Assembly: GCF_000203935.1 (NCBI RefSeq)
Contig: NC_008577.1
Location: forward strand, 4,402,001 to 4,466,000
Length of the DNA: 64,000 nucleotides
DNA from: Shewanella sp. ANA-3
GTDB taxonomy: Bacteria > Pseudomonadota > Gammaproteobacteria > Enterobacterales > Shewanellaceae
Direction of reading: 5' to 3'
Each line of letters opens with the position of its first letter. Positions within the stretch are counted from its first letter, which is position 1. Below are positions 43,505 to 53,059 of this stretch, piece by piece. The position numbers and the translations under genes are program-made. The notes beneath the pieces were generated by a model that searched no databases, was not told where the DNA came from, and saw only the letters and a program-made list of their open reading frames with translations.

Positions 43505-43757
43505 ACAATACTGAAACTTCAGAAGTTCACCTCCCCTGCGAAGTTGCTGAAGGGCGTTGAAGAAAATCGTGTGACGCAGACAGGACGTCTGCGTAGCTTT
43601 CGGGGGAAGGGACGCCCCATCGAAAGCGTTAGCGATTTTCGAATAAGCACGAAGCCACTAACTAATGCATGTAACTTCGCTAGGGGCGTCTTGGAGAATC
43701 CAAGGAGGATAGGACGAGCAGTCCTCCTTGGTCGGGTGTGGGGTGAAGCCCCACGAC
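43505..43757 (-). repeat. Foldback repeat element, copy 3 (inverted)
   Basis: About 253 bp in opposite orientation. The left part is nearly identical to copies 1 and 2. The end-to-end stem is GCGAAGTT/AACTTCGC instead of CGGAGTTG/CAACTCCG, a compensatory change. The middle has ACGCAGAC/GTCTGCGT and GAAAATCG/CGATTTTC stems. The remaining 167 bp up to the photolyase start show nothing recognisable. Confidence 0.82.
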
Positions 43758-43924
43758 TTTGACTTTGCTTTTACATCACTTCATCCGATTCGATATTCAA
43801 ATCAGTTAACCAATCCCAAATCACAGCGATAAAACTACCCTCGTAAAGCAATCTTCAGATTGATCCCAACCATCCATATCATCGTAATCCTCAATTGCAA
43901 ATACCATCCACCAGAGTCCAGCTA

Positions 43925-45502
43925 ATGCAATTACGGCAGCAATCACAGCAGCAATTACAGCACTTCCACACGGTTAGGCTGATTTTAGGCGATCAGCTTA
44001 ATGCCCAGCATACTTGGTATCAGCAAGTCGATCCTAAGGTGCTGTATTTAATTGCAGAATTGCATCAAGAAAACACCTATGTGACACACCATGTGCAAAA
44101 GATTTGCGCGTTTTTCAGTGCCATGGCGCAATTTGCCAGCGAGCTAGGAGCGGCGGGACATCGAGTGCGTTACCTCACCCTCGACGATACCCAAGACTTT
44201 GCCGATCTCAATGCATTGCTCCAACACTATGTTGCCGAAACGGGGGCGATTAAGTTTGAATATCAACGGCCTGACGAATATCGACTCCTCGCGCAATTAA
44301 GCCAGTTGAAGTTGGCCAATGCCGTTGTGAATTGCGTCGATACCGAGCACTTTCTATTCCCCTTTGATGAAATTGATAGGGAATTTCCCCAAGGGCAACA
44401 CAGGCTGATGGAGCATTTTTATCGACGAATGCGTAAAAGGTTCAATATCTTAATGACGGATGGCAAACCCGTTGGTGGACAGTGGAATTTTGATGCGAGC
44501 AATAGGCAAAAGCTTAAATCCCAAGATATCAAATCTTTACCTACCCCCTTGATGTTTGGCCACAATGTGCAAGACATTCTCGAGCGCCTTACGCGCCATG
44601 GGATTAACACTATGGGCAAGGTGGATACGCATTTACTCTGGCCGACAAACCGCGCGCAAAGCCTCGAATTACTTCAGTATTTTTGTGAATATTGCCTGCC
44701 CGCCTTTGGCCGCTTTCAAGATGCGATGACTCAGCAACATCCGGCGCAGTGGAGCCTGTACCATAGTCGGCTGTCCTTTAGCCTAAACGCCAAATTAATC
44801 AGTCCATTAGAAGTAATCAATGCGGTGATTGAGCACTATCATGCCAACCCTTTTATTGAGATAGCTCAGGTCGAAGGCTTTGTTCGGCAAATTCTCGGCT
44901 GGCGTGAATATGTGCGCGGTATCTATTGGGCAAATATGCCGCAGTACGCCAGCATTAATGCCCTCGAGGCCACGCGTAAGCTGCCCGACTACTTTTGGCA
45001 TGGCAAGACTCGAATGAATTGCCTGCACCGTGCTTTATCTCCGTCACTCGATTATGCCTATGCCCATCATATTCAACGCTTAATGGTGATTGGTAACTTT
45101 TGCCTATTGACCGAAATCGCCCCCGATGAGGTGGATAAGTGGTACTTAGGCGTGTATGTGGATGCAATTGAATGGGTCGAAATGCCCAACACTCGCGGCA
45201 TGGCGCTATTCGCCGATGGAGGTATCGTCGGTACTAAACCCTATGCCGCGAGCGGCAGTTATATCAATAAAATGAGTGATTACTGCGGCAGTTGTCATTA
45301 CAAGATAAAAGAACGTAGCGGCACCCTCGCCTGCCCGTTAAACAGCCTATATTGGCGCTTTATGGATAAACACCGCGCGCAGCTCATCCACAATCCGCGC
45401 ATTGCCATGCTGTACCGCACTTGGGATAAAACCGATGAGGCGGCAAGGCAAGCCATTCTGGCTACTGCCGAACAACATCTGGCGCAACTTGAACGCCTTT
45501 AA
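43925..45502 (+). CDS. Fe-S cryptochrome/photolyase (prokaryotic (6-4) photolyase type)
   Basis: 525 residues from the ATG at MQLRQQSQQQ; a TTG ten codons earlier is possible and neither has a strong ribosome site. The N-terminal antenna domain starts VRLILGDQLNAQHTW. The C-terminal FAD domain includes WREYVRGIYW and four cysteines in MNCLHR, DYCGSCHY and LACPLN that bind a 4Fe-4S cluster. Members (PhrB, CryB) repair (6-4) photoproducts or act as blue-light receptors. The SDR gene follows after 26 bp. Confidence 0.92.
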   Translation: MQLRQQSQQQLQHFHTVRLILGDQLNAQHTWYQQVDPKVLYLIAELHQENTYVTHHVQKICAFFSAMAQFASELGAAGHRVRYLTLDDTQDFADLNALLQHYVAETGAIKFEYQRPDEYRLLAQLSQLKLANAVVNCVDTEHFLFPFDEIDREFPQGQHRLMEHFYRRMRKRFNILMTDGKPVGGQWNFDASNRQKLKSQDIKSLPTPLMFGHNVQDILERLTRHGINTMGKVDTHLLWPTNRAQSLELLQYFCEYCLPAFGRFQDAMTQQHPAQWSLYHSRLSFSLNAKLISPLEVINAVIEHYHANPFIEIAQVEGFVRQILGWREYVRGIYWANMPQYASINALEATRKLPDYFWHGKTRMNCLHRALSPSLDYAYAHHIQRLMVIGNFCLLTEIAPDEVDKWYLGVYVDAIEWVEMPNTRGMALFADGGIVGTKPYAASGSYINKMSDYCGSCHYKIKERSGTLACPLNSLYWRFMDKHRAQLIHNPRIAMLYRTWDKTDEAARQAILATAEQHLAQLERL

Positions 45503-45528
45503 AGGCTTATTCGCATGGGAGAAACGCG

Positions 45529-46239
45529 ATGAATATTTTGGTATTAGGTGGCAGCGGTGGCATAGGTCACGCCATGGTGAATAAGCTGCGCGAAACCTAT
45601 CCTGAGGCCATAATTCATGCGACCTATAGACATCATCAGCCAGATACAGGGCGAGACGATGGCGTTATCTGGCATCAGCTGGATATCACCCTTGAGGAGG
45701 GGGTTAAGCAACTGAGTCAAAACATTCCCCAATTAGATTGGCTAATCAACTGTATTGGGATGCTGCACACAGAGGATAAGGGGCCAGAAAAAAGCGTGCA
45801 GGCTGTCGATGGGGATTTTTTCCTGCACAATATCAAGCTAAACACGCTTCCCAGTATGGTGTTGGCAAAGCACTTTGAATCGGCGTTAAAACGCAGTGCG
45901 TCGGCAAGGTTTGCCGTAGTGTCGGCCAAAGTTGGCAGCATTAGTGATAACAGATTAGGCGGTTGGTACAGCTATCGCGCCTCGAAAGCGGCGCTGAATA
46001 TGTTCCTTAAAACGCTATCGATTGAATGGCAAAGAACGATGAAACACTGCGTGGTGCTATCACTGCATCCCGGCACTACGGATACGCGATTATCCAAACC
46101 TTTTCAGCAGAACGTGCCCAAACAAAAGCTGTTTACACCAGAGTACGTCGCCCAATGTTTGGTGAGTATTATCGCCAATGCCACACCAGCACAAACGGGC
46201 AGCTTTTTGGCCTACGATGGTGCTGAGCTGCCTTGGTAG
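45529..46239 (+). CDS. Short-chain dehydrogenase (CsgA/C-factor-like)
   Basis: 236 residues with GGGAGAAACGCG upstream. A glycine-rich GGSGGIG (about 7-13), INCIG near 74, Ser in VVSAKVGS and Tyr/Lys in YSYRASK (about 148-154) are all present, so the enzyme should be active. It belongs to the C-factor-like branch and is often found behind photolyase genes. The substrate is not known. Probably co-transcribed with the photolyase. Confidence 0.88.
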   Translation: MNILVLGGSGGIGHAMVNKLRETYPEAIIHATYRHHQPDTGRDDGVIWHQLDITLEEGVKQLSQNIPQLDWLINCIGMLHTEDKGPEKSVQAVDGDFFLHNIKLNTLPSMVLAKHFESALKRSASARFAVVSAKVGSISDNRLGGWYSYRASKAALNMFLKTLSIEWQRTMKHCVVLSLHPGTTDTRLSKPFQQNVPKQKLFTPEYVAQCLVSIIANATPAQTGSFLAYDGAELPW

Positions 46240-46279
46240 CGATACAAGCGTTTAGCCCTGACAATTTTTATCCCAGTTC

Positions 46280-46756
46280 TTAACCCTGACAAAAATAGGC
46301 ATAGTTTATTCGGTTGCCTTGTCCCCATACCGCCGTCCAAGTATTCACATCGCTCATATAACCAAAGTGGATTGACTGCGATATATCGCATGTCCCTTGA
46401 AACGGTGCCTTGTTGTCATTAATAAATTGTGCCGAAGCCGCCAAAATATCACCGCATTCCTCATCGTCGGCAACTAACCAGATAAAGTCTTCGCGACAAT
46501 CTTCCCTAACTATCATCTCTTCGGGTGAATATAAGTCCAGCTTTTGCTTGAGTGTTAACCACTGCGCGGGGGAAACATTGCAGGAGATTGCCAGCTTATC
46601 AAGCACCCCAGCACCGCCAGCCCAAAAGGATAAATCGAAGTCTAGCTGCTGCGGATCGGGGGCAAAGCCCAACAGATTTTCAATCATTTGCAAGCTTTTG
46701 GCTAAATCGGCATCAGGCCTGCGATAACGCACCTCAATCCCATCATACTCACGCAT
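46280..46756 (-). CDS. Hypothetical protein downstream of the RegA-like gene
   Basis: 158 residues from MREYDGIEVRYRR, which has GGAAGGAG upstream; the longer frame would run into the regA-like gene. No signal or membrane segment. The sequence is acidic with several Trp and Cys residues (FSFWAGG-like LSFWAGGAG, WLVADDEECGD, HFGYMSDVNTWTAVWG). I do not recognise a family. It follows the regulator after 31 bp on the same strand and may be read from its transcript. Confidence 0.72.
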   Translation of the reverse strand: MREYDGIEVRYRRPDADLAKSLQMIENLLGFAPDPQQLDFDLSFWAGGAGVLDKLAISCNVSPAQWLTLKQKLDLYSPEEMIVREDCREDFIWLVADDEECGDILAASAQFINDNKAPFQGTCDISQSIHFGYMSDVNTWTAVWGQGNRINYAYFCQG

Positions 46757-46787
46757 ACTACAACTCCTTCCTTGAGCAAATTCTCGT

Positions 46788-47339
46788 TTACTTGAGCGGC
46801 CCGGTTTCACTCACGGGTTTCTTTAATAACTTACGCTGCAAGGTACGGCGGTGCATACCCAGTTGGCGAGCGGTAGCCGACACATTGCCTTGATTGGCAT
46901 TGAGCACTTGCTGAATATGCTCCCATTCCAGCCGTTTAGGGCTGAGTGGCGAGTCGTCGATTTCATCTTCTGGCAGCGCGCTCGCCTGACTATTGACCTC
47001 GAAGGCCGCCAACAAGGTTTGGGTATCGACGGGTTTGGCAAGATAGTTATCCGCGCCGAGGCGAATCGCCTCTACCGCCGTAGCAATGCTGGCGTAGCCC
47101 GTTAGCAACACCATAATCACCTTAGGCAACAGATTACGCAGGGGCACGATTAAGCTCAGGCCATTGGCCTCTGCCAGTTTCATATCCAGCAAAATATGGC
47201 TAGGGCAAAATTCCCGCGCCACCAGCAGCGCATTACTGGCATCGTGACTTAAGCGACATTCGAAACCATGGCGAGTCAAGCGCCGCGCAAGCACGCCTGC
47301 AAGAGCCTGATCGTCTTCAATAATCAATAGCCGTTTCAT
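46788..47339 (-). CDS. regA: RegA/PrrA-type response regulator
   Basis: 183 residues. The receiver (about 1-120) has EDD at 8-10, phospho-acceptor Asp in ILLDMKL (about 52) and Lys in YLAKPVD. After a Pro-rich hinge a Fis-type helix-turn-helix follows (NQGNVSATARQLGMHRRTLQRKL). This short two-domain form without AAA+ module is the RegA/PrrA/ActR family, which controls redox-dependent gene sets. It overlaps the kinase gene by 4 bases (ATGA). Confidence 0.9.
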   Translation of the reverse strand: MKRLLIIEDDQALAGVLARRLTRHGFECRLSHDASNALLVAREFCPSHILLDMKLAEANGLSLIVPLRNLLPKVIMVLLTGYASIATAVEAIRLGADNYLAKPVDTQTLLAAFEVNSQASALPEDEIDDSPLSPKRLEWEHIQQVLNANQGNVSATARQLGMHRRTLQRKLLKKPVSETGPLK

Positions 47340-48625
47340 AGCGCCTCCGTCGTCGTGGCCGATACATTAGGCTGCAAGAGGGTAAAACGAATTTGCGCCA
47401 CAGTGCCCCCTTGAGGATGATTGGCGAGGATCAACTCTGCCCCCAAACGCTCGAGGCTGGCATGGCTCAGCAGCAAGGCCACGCCTAAACCTTTGGGGCT
47501 CTCGATTAATAAGGTCCCCAATTGTGGCAATAATGAGGGAGCGATACCCGCGCCATAATCACGGATCTGCAAATAGATCTGCCCTTCTCTCGGCGCGCTA
47601 TCTAGGCTGATATCCACTTGGGCGACGCCTAAGGTTTCGGCGCTGGCGCGGGCGGCATTTTCAATCAAGGCCATAATGGCTGGGGTTAAGCTCATATCGG
47701 TTAAGATCTGCTGTTCTTCCAACTGCTGAGGTGCGCAGGTGATCAACCAATTGAGCTCAGTTTGCGGCATCAATAATTGGGTTTTCTGCTTTAATCCGGC
47801 CACCAGCTCAGTGATCTTTTGTGGCCGCTGACGACGGTCGCGAATCGACTCAGTCGCCAGCCGCAGCTCGGTTAAGGTATGTTCACAGCGACCTAATGCA
47901 GTCTCCATCTCAACAACCGTGACCGAAGGTTCGGGTTGTTCGTCCCTTAATTCGTCGAGCAATAATCGTAGTGTCGATAGCGGCGTCGCCAATTGGTGAG
48001 CCATTTGCGCCGAGACGGTGCCGAGCGCCAATAACTGCTCCTGCCGCAGTTGTCCTTCGCGCATATAGGCAAGCTGCGCATCTTGACGGCGCATACGTTT
48101 GGCAATTAACGCCACACTAGTGGTCAATACCAGTGCCGAAATCACAAAGTTAAACCACATGCCGAGATAGTGGGAGCTCATATCCATACCGTGGTGATGC
48201 ATTTGCGATTCTGGCATGGTAAAAATCATCAGGCTATAGGCAAGCGTAGAGATCGCCGTTAGGCTCCAAGGCGCCCAAATCGGCAGAGTCACGGCGGCGA
48301 GCGCTATGGGTAATAGCAGTAAGGAGATAAACGCATTGGTCGCCCCGCCCGAAAAATACAGCCAAGAGATCCAAAACAAGGTATCGAGACTCAGGGCAAT
48401 AAACAGGCCACGCTCTTTCGCAAACAAGGGCTTACGCAATGCCAAGGTGAGCGACAAATACAACACCTCCAGCACAAACACATGCACTAGCGGCTCCATT
48501 TGCAAACTCAAACCAAAGGTGTCGGCGGCAAATAACGTCAAACCAATTTGCAGCAATAAGCCTAAGGTTCTAAGCAGCGCCACTTGGTCGGCGGCTTGTA
48601 AATTGGTGCCTAAAATCTTAACCAT
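47336..48625 (-). CDS. regB: RegB/PrrB-type redox sensor histidine kinase
   Basis: 429 residues. Six membrane segments (about 12-185) include the ubiquinone-site-like GGATNAFISLLLLPIALAA (about 92). The HisKA box reads MAHQLATPLSTLRLLLDEL. The motif GRCEHTLTELRLA places a Cys where RegB has its redox-active cysteine. The C-terminal HATPase has IENAARAS, DYGAGI and GLGVALLLSHASLERLGAEL. In the family, quinone state and Cys oxidation tune kinase activity. It overlaps the upstream RmlD-like gene by 8 bases. Confidence 0.9.
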   Translation of the reverse strand: MVKILGTNLQAADQVALLRTLGLLLQIGLTLFAADTFGLSLQMEPLVHVFVLEVLYLSLTLALRKPLFAKERGLFIALSLDTLFWISWLYFSGGATNAFISLLLLPIALAAVTLPIWAPWSLTAISTLAYSLMIFTMPESQMHHHGMDMSSHYLGMWFNFVISALVLTTSVALIAKRMRRQDAQLAYMREGQLRQEQLLALGTVSAQMAHQLATPLSTLRLLLDELRDEQPEPSVTVVEMETALGRCEHTLTELRLATESIRDRRQRPQKITELVAGLKQKTQLLMPQTELNWLITCAPQQLEEQQILTDMSLTPAIMALIENAARASAETLGVAQVDISLDSAPREGQIYLQIRDYGAGIAPSLLPQLGTLLIESPKGLGVALLLSHASLERLGAELILANHPQGGTVAQIRFTLLQPNVSATTTEAL

Positions 48626-49547
48626 AGTGATTCCTTAAGCTACAACCTACCGCCGCCAGTGCCGCACTGGATTGGCTAAGCGCCCGACTAAGCCCAGCCT
48701 TAAAATCAAGCTCAGAGTGAATCCCCAATGCGGCTAAACGCCCACAACTTAAGGTGCAATCTTGCGGCCTTTTGGCGCTATCCATGGGTGTTTGCTCAGG
48801 AAGTAAATGCGCAGTATCTATCCCTAACAGTTCACCTAAGCTGATCAGCATCTGATACTTAGTCATGGTTTGCGTGGCACTAAAATGGTAAATCCCTGAC
48901 ACATCGGCAGCATGTAACTGCCGCTGAATGAGCTTAGCAATGGCATTGGCAATATCCGCCGTCGATGTTGGCGCACGAATGGCCCAATGGTCGACCCGCT
49001 GCGGTCTGCTATCCAGCAATAGCTTGATTAACACCAATACCGCAGACTCGCTCAGTTGAGTCACTTCGCCGTAGAGGATAGGTAAACGTAATACCGCAAA
49101 ACCGCTGTCGGTGTTCAGTACACAAGTTTCGCCCTGCAATTTAGACTCACCATAAAAATTGACCGGATTGGGCACGGCATCTTCGGCATAGGGCGGCGTT
49201 GTGCCATCGAACACATAGTCGGTGGAAATATAGAGCAGCCAAGCTTGATGGGTTTTGGCAACCTCGGCTAAGGTTTGGCTGGCGCTGAGATTCAGTGCTA
49301 AGGCATGCTCAGGCGAGCGCTCGGACACATCGGGGCGACGCTCGGCGGCGCAGTGCACTATCACCTCGGGCTGTTCACGGGCAATAAAAGCTTCGACCTC
49401 GGCGGCTTGGGTTAAATCGAGCAGATGAATCCCCGCCTCGGCGCGGCTAAAACCTGTGGCAATCACCCTATGACCCGCGGCGGTTAACTGTTTGACGACC
49501 GCCCTGCCGAGTAATCCGGTTGCGCCCGTTACCATGATATTTGCCAT
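48618..49547 (-). CDS. RmlD/MAT2B-like NAD(P)-binding reductase
   Basis: 309 residues. An extended SDR: GATGLLG (about 8), the segment HCAAERRPDVSERSP, STDYVFDGTTPPYAE (about 122-136) and YGESK with the Tyr/Lys pair (about 144-148). This is the RmlD family, and the HCAAERRPD segment points to the branch that includes the regulatory beta subunit of eukaryotic methionine adenosyltransferase. There are no other sugar-nucleotide genes nearby, so deoxysugar synthesis is uncertain. It may share a transcript with regBA. Confidence 0.8.
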   Translation of the reverse strand: MANIMVTGATGLLGRAVVKQLTAAGHRVIATGFSRAEAGIHLLDLTQAAEVEAFIAREQPEVIVHCAAERRPDVSERSPEHALALNLSASQTLAEVAKTHQAWLLYISTDYVFDGTTPPYAEDAVPNPVNFYGESKLQGETCVLNTDSGFAVLRLPILYGEVTQLSESAVLVLIKLLLDSRPQRVDHWAIRAPTSTADIANAIAKLIQRQLHAADVSGIYHFSATQTMTKYQMLISLGELLGIDTAHLLPEQTPMDSAKRPQDCTLSCGRLAALGIHSELDFKAGLSRALSQSSAALAAVGCSLRNHYG

Positions 49548-49673
49548 ATTGCCCCGCGATCCTTAGCCATTCATTTGGCTCATAATTCTAAAAGCTTTTC
49601 ATATTCAACGCACTTGTTTACTCTTATTTGCCTGTGCTCAACCTCATCGAGTTTGTATCACTTAACCCGATTA

Positions 49674-51575
49674 ATGACCAAAAGGCTGAATTTGACTCAA
49701 GCACTTCCCCTCATTCTTGCAGGCCCCACGCTGCGCCACTGCGACGCCTCACACTTTACCCTCTGGTTTGTAAGCCGCGAGCCGTTAAGCGAATTACAGC
49801 TTACCTTAGGGGAGCAAAGTTACCCGTTAACAGAGGAAGAAGTGCACTGTGTGCCGCTCGGTCAGCATGCCTTTCAGTATTTACTTCGCCTATCGCGTCC
49901 TGAACTGCTTGCGCCTCAAACGGTTATCCAATATCGCGTGTCAGCCAAGGGCATTGATGACCTATTTAATCATGTCGAAGCGTTAGGTTATGGCGATGCT
50001 AACTCGCCCCATCTTTACTTTAGCCAAACACTGACACAGGTATGGCATGGCTCATGCCGCAATCCCCATCATCACAGTGATGATGCCTTAGTCGCCGCCG
50101 ATACTAAACTCGCGCAGCTTATCGATAAAGGCGCGAATGAGCGCCCAGCGTTATTGATGCTCAGCGGCGATCAGGTCTATGTGGATGATGTGGCAGGCCC
50201 CATGCTATGCGCCATAGGTCAAGTGATTGAAAAACTAGGTTTGCACCATGAAGCCTTCCACGGCGCCAATATTGCGGGAAGCGAGGCCATAAGTTACCAA
50301 CCCGAGCATTTATATTTACGCCATAAGAATCTGCTGCCACGCACCGAATATCCCGCCAAAACCGCGCTCTGGCGCTGGTATATCAATCATCCGATTTTTA
50401 CCTCATCGATTGCCGAAAACCATTTAGTCAGTCTCAATGAGATGATAGCCCTGTATTTACTGACTTGGTCACCCGAATTATGGGAGCTTATCGACTTACC
50501 CAATGAGGTTGAGGGACTCTCGGCGGCGAATCAGTTACGTTGGCAGCGCGAATGGCAAAATCTATTAGCCTTTAAGGCGGGGCTCAAACAGGTTAGGCGC
50601 CTGATGGCGCATATTCCCGTGTATATGATGTTCGATGACCATGACATCACCGATGATTGGAACCTCACCGCCAAGTGGGAACAGGCGGCCTACGGCCACG
50701 ACTTTTCAAAACGCATCATTGGTAATGCTTTGATTGCCTATACCTTATTCCAAGGTTTAGGCAACGCACCGAGCCAGTTTGATGCCGAGGTGCGGCCATT
50801 GTTAGATGGATTTTTCGCCCGCCCAGCGCCAGAGACTCAAGATGAATTAATCGATCTGTTACTCAAATTCGAGCAATGGCATTACACCTTAGACACTTCG
50901 CCTAAGCTGGTCGTGTTAGATACCCGCACCCGCCGCTGGCGCAGTGAATCTAATCTCGCAAAGCCTTCAGGTTTAATGGATTGGGAGGCCTTGATGGATT
51001 TACAACAGGCGCTACTCGGCCAATCTAAGGTGATTATCGTCTCCCCTGCACCCATGTTTGGGGTCAAGGTGATTGAAGCCGTGCAACGCATGGCGACACT
51101 AATGGGCGCCTCGCTGCTGGTCGATGCCGAAAACTGGATGGCACATCCGGGCGCCGCCAATGCCCTGCTAAGCATCTTTATGCACCGCAAGACCCCGGAG
51201 CAATTTGTGATCCTCTCGGGAGATGTGCACTACTCCTTCGCCTATGACATCAGTATTCGCTTTCGCCGTAGCAGCCCGAATATTTATCAAATTACCTGTA
51301 GCGGGATTAAAAACCAGTTCCCAGAGAAGTTACTGCCGTTTTTCGATAAGCTCAATGGCTGGCTGTACGGCCACTTCTCGCCGTTAAACCTCTTCACTAA
51401 ACGTAAGCGAATGTCATTGCGCGGTCGACGCCCTAATGGCGAGCGCAGCAAGCGTTTAGTCAACCGCAGTGGGATCGGAATTTTGGCGTTAGCTGAAAAT
51501 GGTGAACCGACAAAAATTGCTGTTTTACATGGGGATATGACCGAGACTCGGTTCGAACCACCGAGGCAGGAATAG
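49674..51575 (+). CDS. PhoD-like metallophosphatase, cytoplasmic
   Basis: 633 residues from ATG at MTKRLNLTQAL; the reading frame is open further up, and a TTG six codons later is also possible. No signal peptide is visible with this start. Metal-site motifs LSGDQVYVDD (about 175), MFDDHDITDDWN (about 320) and ILSGDVHYSFAYD (about 510) are those of the PhoD/DUF-type phosphodiesterase branch. It may hydrolyse phosphodiesters; substrate unknown. It is convergent with the small membrane protein gene, 1 bp apart. Confidence 0.82.
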   Translation: MTKRLNLTQALPLILAGPTLRHCDASHFTLWFVSREPLSELQLTLGEQSYPLTEEEVHCVPLGQHAFQYLLRLSRPELLAPQTVIQYRVSAKGIDDLFNHVEALGYGDANSPHLYFSQTLTQVWHGSCRNPHHHSDDALVAADTKLAQLIDKGANERPALLMLSGDQVYVDDVAGPMLCAIGQVIEKLGLHHEAFHGANIAGSEAISYQPEHLYLRHKNLLPRTEYPAKTALWRWYINHPIFTSSIAENHLVSLNEMIALYLLTWSPELWELIDLPNEVEGLSAANQLRWQREWQNLLAFKAGLKQVRRLMAHIPVYMMFDDHDITDDWNLTAKWEQAAYGHDFSKRIIGNALIAYTLFQGLGNAPSQFDAEVRPLLDGFFARPAPETQDELIDLLLKFEQWHYTLDTSPKLVVLDTRTRRWRSESNLAKPSGLMDWEALMDLQQALLGQSKVIIVSPAPMFGVKVIEAVQRMATLMGASLLVDAENWMAHPGAANALLSIFMHRKTPEQFVILSGDVHYSFAYDISIRFRRSSPNIYQITCSGIKNQFPEKLLPFFDKLNGWLYGHFSPLNLFTKRKRMSLRGRRPNGERSKRLVNRSGIGILALAENGEPTKIAVLHGDMTETRFEPPRQE

Positions 51576-51576
51576 C

Positions 51577-51942
51577 TTAAACAGGGTTGTGTTTTGCCGC
51601 TTCTGCGCTAGTTGCACCCGCACCTGAATCCACAGGCTTAGCGGTGGCTTCTTGATTTGGCAAGCTCTGTTTAAATAGCTGGGACTCGAGGCGCTTTTGC
51701 GGCGTTGCATCATCACGCATCTGGTCCCAAACGCCCTTGGGCTGTAACGACACATCGGTTTGATTGTCAGTATCCTGCATCGCCTCAGCACTCGGTTTCT
51801 TCGGCTCGATCACCGCGCTGGCTTTACGGATTTCCGTCGTCAGCTCTTGCACATAGGGATGCTTAGTCCAGCCGCCAAAATACATGGCTCCCAGCAGCAC
51901 CGCGGCACAGAGTAAAATTGAAACGATTGCAGATTTGGTCAT
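51577..51942 (-). CDS. Small membrane-anchored hypothetical protein
   Basis: 121 residues from MTKSAIVSILLC with GAGGAA upstream; the frame extends seven codons earlier to a TTG without a site. One membrane segment (about 5-22) is followed by a Lys/Glu/Ala-rich, mostly disordered tail (about 35-121) with KPSAEAMQDTDNQTD. No family recognised. Its last base is 1 bp from the phosphatase stop opposite, so the mRNA ends overlap. Confidence 0.7.
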   Translation of the reverse strand: MTKSAIVSILLCAAVLLGAMYFGGWTKHPYVQELTTEIRKASAVIEPKKPSAEAMQDTDNQTDVSLQPKGVWDQMRDDATPQKRLESQLFKQSLPNQEATAKPVDSGAGATSAEAAKHNPV

Positions 51943-52089
51943 TCTATTGAGTTCCTCAAACAATCAGTGTCAGACTCCTTACAGCTCATGAGCATAACAG
52001 AGTCTGTATTCTTACCATTGCGGAGGAACTCACACAATCATCTTGCAGTACCCCACTTTTTACACTGTGGCAATAATGCTTTCCGCTGA

Positions 52090-53007
52090 CTAAAACGTTA
52101 ATCCATCACATTCAATATCGTGCGAACGACCACTGATAGGATCGATAAAACGTAATCGCTGCGCCAAGAGCTGTAACGGCTTGCTAAAATCATCCGGTCC
52201 TTTAGGGTATAAGGTCGGATAAAAGCGGTCATTTAACAATGGCATACCAAGGCTTTGCATATGGACCCGCAGCTGGTGCGTCTTACCCGTAATAGGGCTT
52301 AACTCGAATAAACCCAACTCCCCATGAATCGCCACTAAGCTGATTTCAGAGTGCGTATTTGCCTCACCTTCGACTATCTTCATGGTGAAACTCGGCTCGC
52401 TGCGTTGCATGCGATTTTTCACCGTCCAATGCAATGGCAAGGTTAATTCGCCACTGGCATATTGCGCCATAATCTCTGGGGTGAGTTTGGCTATCGCTTG
52501 ATAATCTTTACGGATCGCATCATCGATAAATAGCTGATGATAAATATGCCGCGTCTCTGGGCGAGTCGTCATCAGGATCACGCCTGCGGTTTCCCGGTCT
52601 AATCTATGGGCTGGAGCGATAGTGTCTATCCCAGTGCTTAAGCGTAACCTGTGTACTAGGCATTCATTCACATAATCGCCGCTGGGGGTAACGGGTAAAA
52701 AATGCGGTTTGTAGGCCAAGATAAGATTGTCATCTTGAAACAAAATCGGCGACTCGAAGGGGACTTGTGTTTCGACGGGGACTTCACGGTAGTAATAAGC
52801 CCTCGCCGTCGGCCGATAGGCTGTATCTAATCCAATTAAGCTGCCGTCTTGCCAATGCACTTTGCCATCGAGGATCCGCTGGCGCCAAACCGCTTCGCCA
52901 ATATGGGCATAATGCTCGATCAAAAAAGAAAATACGGTTGGTTTATCAACCACATCTAAGGGAAGAACCACAAAAGAAGGTTGGGCGGCACGGGCGGTTT
53001 GAGTCAT
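52090..53007 (-). CDS. RluA-family pseudouridine synthase
   Basis: 305 residues. The catalytic HRLDRETAGV is at about 138-147, with ILAYKPHFLPVTPSG (about 90) and the closing ITGKTHQLRVHMQSLG motif (about 244). These mark the RluA branch of pseudouridine synthases, which modify rRNA or tRNA. An S4-like N-terminal part precedes the catalytic domain. Which RNA site is modified cannot be decided here. It has no ribosome site of note. Confidence 0.92.
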   Translation of the reverse strand: MTQTARAAQPSFVVLPLDVVDKPTVFSFLIEHYAHIGEAVWRQRILDGKVHWQDGSLIGLDTAYRPTARAYYYREVPVETQVPFESPILFQDDNLILAYKPHFLPVTPSGDYVNECLVHRLRLSTGIDTIAPAHRLDRETAGVILMTTRPETRHIYHQLFIDDAIRKDYQAIAKLTPEIMAQYASGELTLPLHWTVKNRMQRSEPSFTMKIVEGEANTHSEISLVAIHGELGLFELSPITGKTHQLRVHMQSLGMPLLNDRFYPTLYPKGPDDFSKPLQLLAQRLRFIDPISGRSHDIECDGLTF

Positions 53008-53059
53008 AAAAACAACTAGCGGCGATAATGAGCCGCTATTTTAGCCTCTGTGTGGTTTT

